Source of the DNA: Ptiloglossa arizonensis
Taxonomy: Eukaryota > Arthropoda > Insecta > Hymenoptera > Colletidae
Assembly: GCF_051014685.1 (NCBI RefSeq)
Contig: NW_027478389.1
Location: forward strand, 1,736,001 to 1,800,000
Reading direction: 5' to 3'
Length of the DNA stretch: 64,000 nt
Below are positions 63,251 to 64,000 of the stretch, one piece after another. The notes under the pieces are model-generated. The model had not been told where the DNA came from. It did not search any database and was given only the letters and a program-made list of their open reading frames with translations. How positions within the stretch are numbered: position 1 is the stretch's first letter; each line of letters begins with the position of its first letter. A program made the position numbers and the translations under genes.

Positions 63251-63252
63251 TT
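63245..63252. other. A4T4 tract, likely intrinsic bend
   Basis: AAAATTTT occurs once in the typical monomer. A4T4 is a well-known intrinsically curved sequence. In this array the tract is a hot spot of variation: AAAATTTT, AAAAATTT, AAAATTGT, AAAATTCT and the 1-bp-shorter AAATTTT all occur, and they are unevenly distributed among domains. A structural role in nucleosome phasing is possible but not shown. Confidence 0.6.
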
Positions 63253-63253
63253 G

Positions 63254-63269
63254 ATGGTTTCTCAACCAT
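63254..63269. other. Conserved 6-bp dyad (potential small cruciform)
   Basis: ATGGTT and AACCAT are perfect inverted repeats around a TCTC loop. The motif recurs once per monomer in most of the array. The loop varies (TCTC, TATC, CCTC, TCAG) while the arms stay paired in most copies. Two common variants weaken one pair: ATGGCT on the left arm, and AGCCAT on the right arm. Short dyads of this size have been reported as enriched in centromeric satellites that lack CENP-B boxes; a role here is inference. Confidence 0.75.
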
Positions 63270-63349
63270 TCCTTAACTTCAAACTCCCATATCTCGCGAA
63301 CGGATTGACGAACTCGAGAAATTCCTGTTGCATCTGAAAGCAGAAACTC

Positions 63350-63366
63350 GCCCGATTACAACGGTA
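63350..63366 (-). other. Partial CENP-B-box-like motif (7 of 9 positions)
   Basis: Read on the minus strand, the segment fits the CENP-B box pattern NTTCGNNNNANNCGGGN at A and CGGG and at the CG of TTCG, but has AC in place of TT. The same 7-of-9 match occurs in every monomer carrying CCCGATTACAACGGT, which is common across the window. Copies with ACAAAGG, ACAATGG or ACTGT match fewer positions. Binding by any CENP-B-like protein is unproven; with nine fixed positions a chance near-match within a 177-bp monomer is quite possible. Confidence 0.4.
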
Positions 63367-64000
63367 TGTGTATTTTTGCCCTAGGGCACAGTAGTTATTG
63401 GTTTCGAGTACCAGACTTGCGAAAATTTTGATGGTTTCTCAACCATTCCTTAACTTCAAACTCCCATATCTCGCGAACGGATTGACGAACTCGGGAAATT
63501 CCTGTTGCATCTGAAAGCAGAAACTCGCCTGATTACAATGGTATGTGTATTTTTCCCCTAGGCCACAGTAGTTATTAGTTTCGAGTATCAGACTTGCGAA
63601 AATTCTGATGGTTTCTCAACCATTCCTTAACTCCAAACTCCCATATTTCGCGATCGGACTGCAGAATCCAAAAAATTTCTGTTGCATCTGAAAGTAGAAA
63701 CTCTCCCGATTACAACGGTATGTGTATTTCTGCCCTAGGCCATAGTAGTTATTGGTTTCGAATATCAGACTTGCGAAAATTGTGATTGTTTCTCAACCAT
63801 TCCTTAACTTTAAACTCCCATATCTCGCGAACGGATTGACGAACTTGAGAAATTCCCGTTGCATCTGAAAGTAGAATCTCGCCCGATTACAAAGGTGTGT
63901 GTATTTTTCCCCTAGGCCTTTGTAGTGATTGATTTCGAGTATCAGACTTGCGAAAATTTTGATGGTTTCTCAACCATTCCTTAACTTCAAACACCCATAT

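Larger units (their letters stand above)
63188..63364 (+). repeat. Representative 177-bp satellite monomer
   Basis: This copy is close to the common form and serves as a reference. In order it holds a T5 tract, a CCTAGG palindrome (63203-63208), a TTTCG/CGAAA dyad, an A4T4 tract (63245-63252), a 6-bp dyad with a 4-base loop (63254-63269), a TCGCGA palindrome (63294-63299), two CGAAC direct repeats 12 bp apart, an XhoI-type CTCGAG (63313-63318) and a partial CENP-B-box-like motif (63350-63366). A typical monomer of this family, counted base by base, has 41 C, 33 G and ten CpG in 177 bp. The start point is arbitrary because the repeat is circularly permutable. Most monomers differ from this one at scattered single bases. 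Confidence 0.93.
1..64000 (+). repeat. 177-bp satellite DNA array, whole window
   Basis: The whole window is a head-to-tail tandem repeat. The anchor TATGTGTATTTTT (or a close variant) starts at 169, 351, 528, 705, 882, 1059 and 1236, and I followed it at each step through the first 13 kb (74 monomers) and by sampling thereafter. Steps are 177 bp except for 182-bp monomers and scattered 1-bp indels. All monomers read in the same direction; I saw no inverted copy and no foreign insert. No stretch over 300 bases lies outside the repeat. The array begins and ends mid-monomer, so it continues beyond both edges. A nucleosome-sized monomer with higher-order structure is typical of centromeric or pericentromeric satellites in animals and plants; that role is inferred, since no centromeric protein data are visible. 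The family is not one I recognise. Confidence 0.98.
48700..64000 (+). repeat. Satellite domain IV: divergent subfamilies, overlapping duplications
   Basis: Markers largely restricted to this block are ATTTCGCGATCGGACTGC with AATCCAAAAAATTTCTG, TATTAGTTTCG with AAATTCTGATGG, GTAGAATCTCGCCC followed by AAAGGTGTGTG, GAGTACCAGACTTG, CATCTTAAGCAGTAG (1 bp shorter) and CTCGCGAAATTCC. Many monomers are close to the common form. No single higher-order period spans the block; several tandem or dispersed segment pairs do, listed separately. The block reaches the right edge of the window mid-monomer. Confidence 0.75.

Noticed and set aside
63254..63269. The ATGGTT/AACCAT dyad as a transcription terminator
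   Set aside because: The stem is only 6 bp and not GC-rich, no T tract follows it, and it recurs in every monomer without any gene. It is kept only as a structural motif.
1..64000. CRISPR array or other prokaryotic direct-repeat system
   Set aside because: The whole 177-bp period is conserved; there are no unique spacers between short repeats, no cas genes and no leader.
1..64000. Transposable element insertions or inverted monomer blocks
   Set aside because: The anchor motif keeps one orientation and a 176-182-bp step wherever I checked. No terminal repeats, target-site duplications or reverse-strand monomers were seen.
1..64000. Naming the species or a known satellite family
   Set aside because: Several groups have 170-180-bp satellites, and I could not match this monomer to one with confidence from memory.

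Overview
The window is one uninterrupted block of eukaryotic satellite DNA: a head-to-tail tandem array of a 177-bp monomer, about 361 copies, all in the same orientation, running off both ends. I find no gene, RNA gene, transposon, CRISPR array or unique-sequence gap. Following the anchor motif TATGTGTATTTTT from monomer to monomer gives steps of exactly 177 bp nearly everywhere. Exceptions are 182 bp (a 5-bp ATAAT insertion, first 12 kb only) and 176 or 178 bp (1-bp indels). A typical monomer is about 42% G+C. Nucleosome-scale length, single orientation and multi-monomer higher-order structure fit a centromeric or pericentromeric satellite of an animal or plant. I do not recognise the family and cannot name the organism. 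CpG is not depleted (10 per monomer against about 7.6 expected), which weakly favours a genome with little germline CpG methylation, for example many invertebrates, or a recently homogenised array.

Layout. Domain I (1 to about 13,100) is a mosaic of overlapping segmental copies displaced by 4,440, 4,789, 5,507, 9,057 and 9,229 bp. Domain II (about 13,100-37,770) holds a 9-monomer tandem pair (about 19,050-22,168) and a 5.3/5.8-kb tandem pair (about 22,466-33,610) that itself contains a nested 5-monomer pair. Domain III (about 37,771-48,700) is the clearest higher-order repeat: a 19-monomer, 3,359-bp unit in three successive copies, the third rearranged, plus a partial fourth. Domain IV (about 48,700-64,000) has its own divergent monomer subfamilies and overlapping duplications with displacements of 531 to 5,308 bp.

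Nothing here works as a gene set. Open frames of 60-109 codons arise because 177 is 59 x 3, so a frame is kept from one monomer to the next and lengthens wherever a recurrent stop is mutated. The interest lies in the array's architecture: nested, in-register duplications whose lengths are whole numbers of monomers, domain-restricted variants, and conserved small motifs (a 6-bp dyad, an A4T4 tract, a partial CENP-B-box-like motif). All alignments were made by eye; boundaries are good to tens of bases unless stated.
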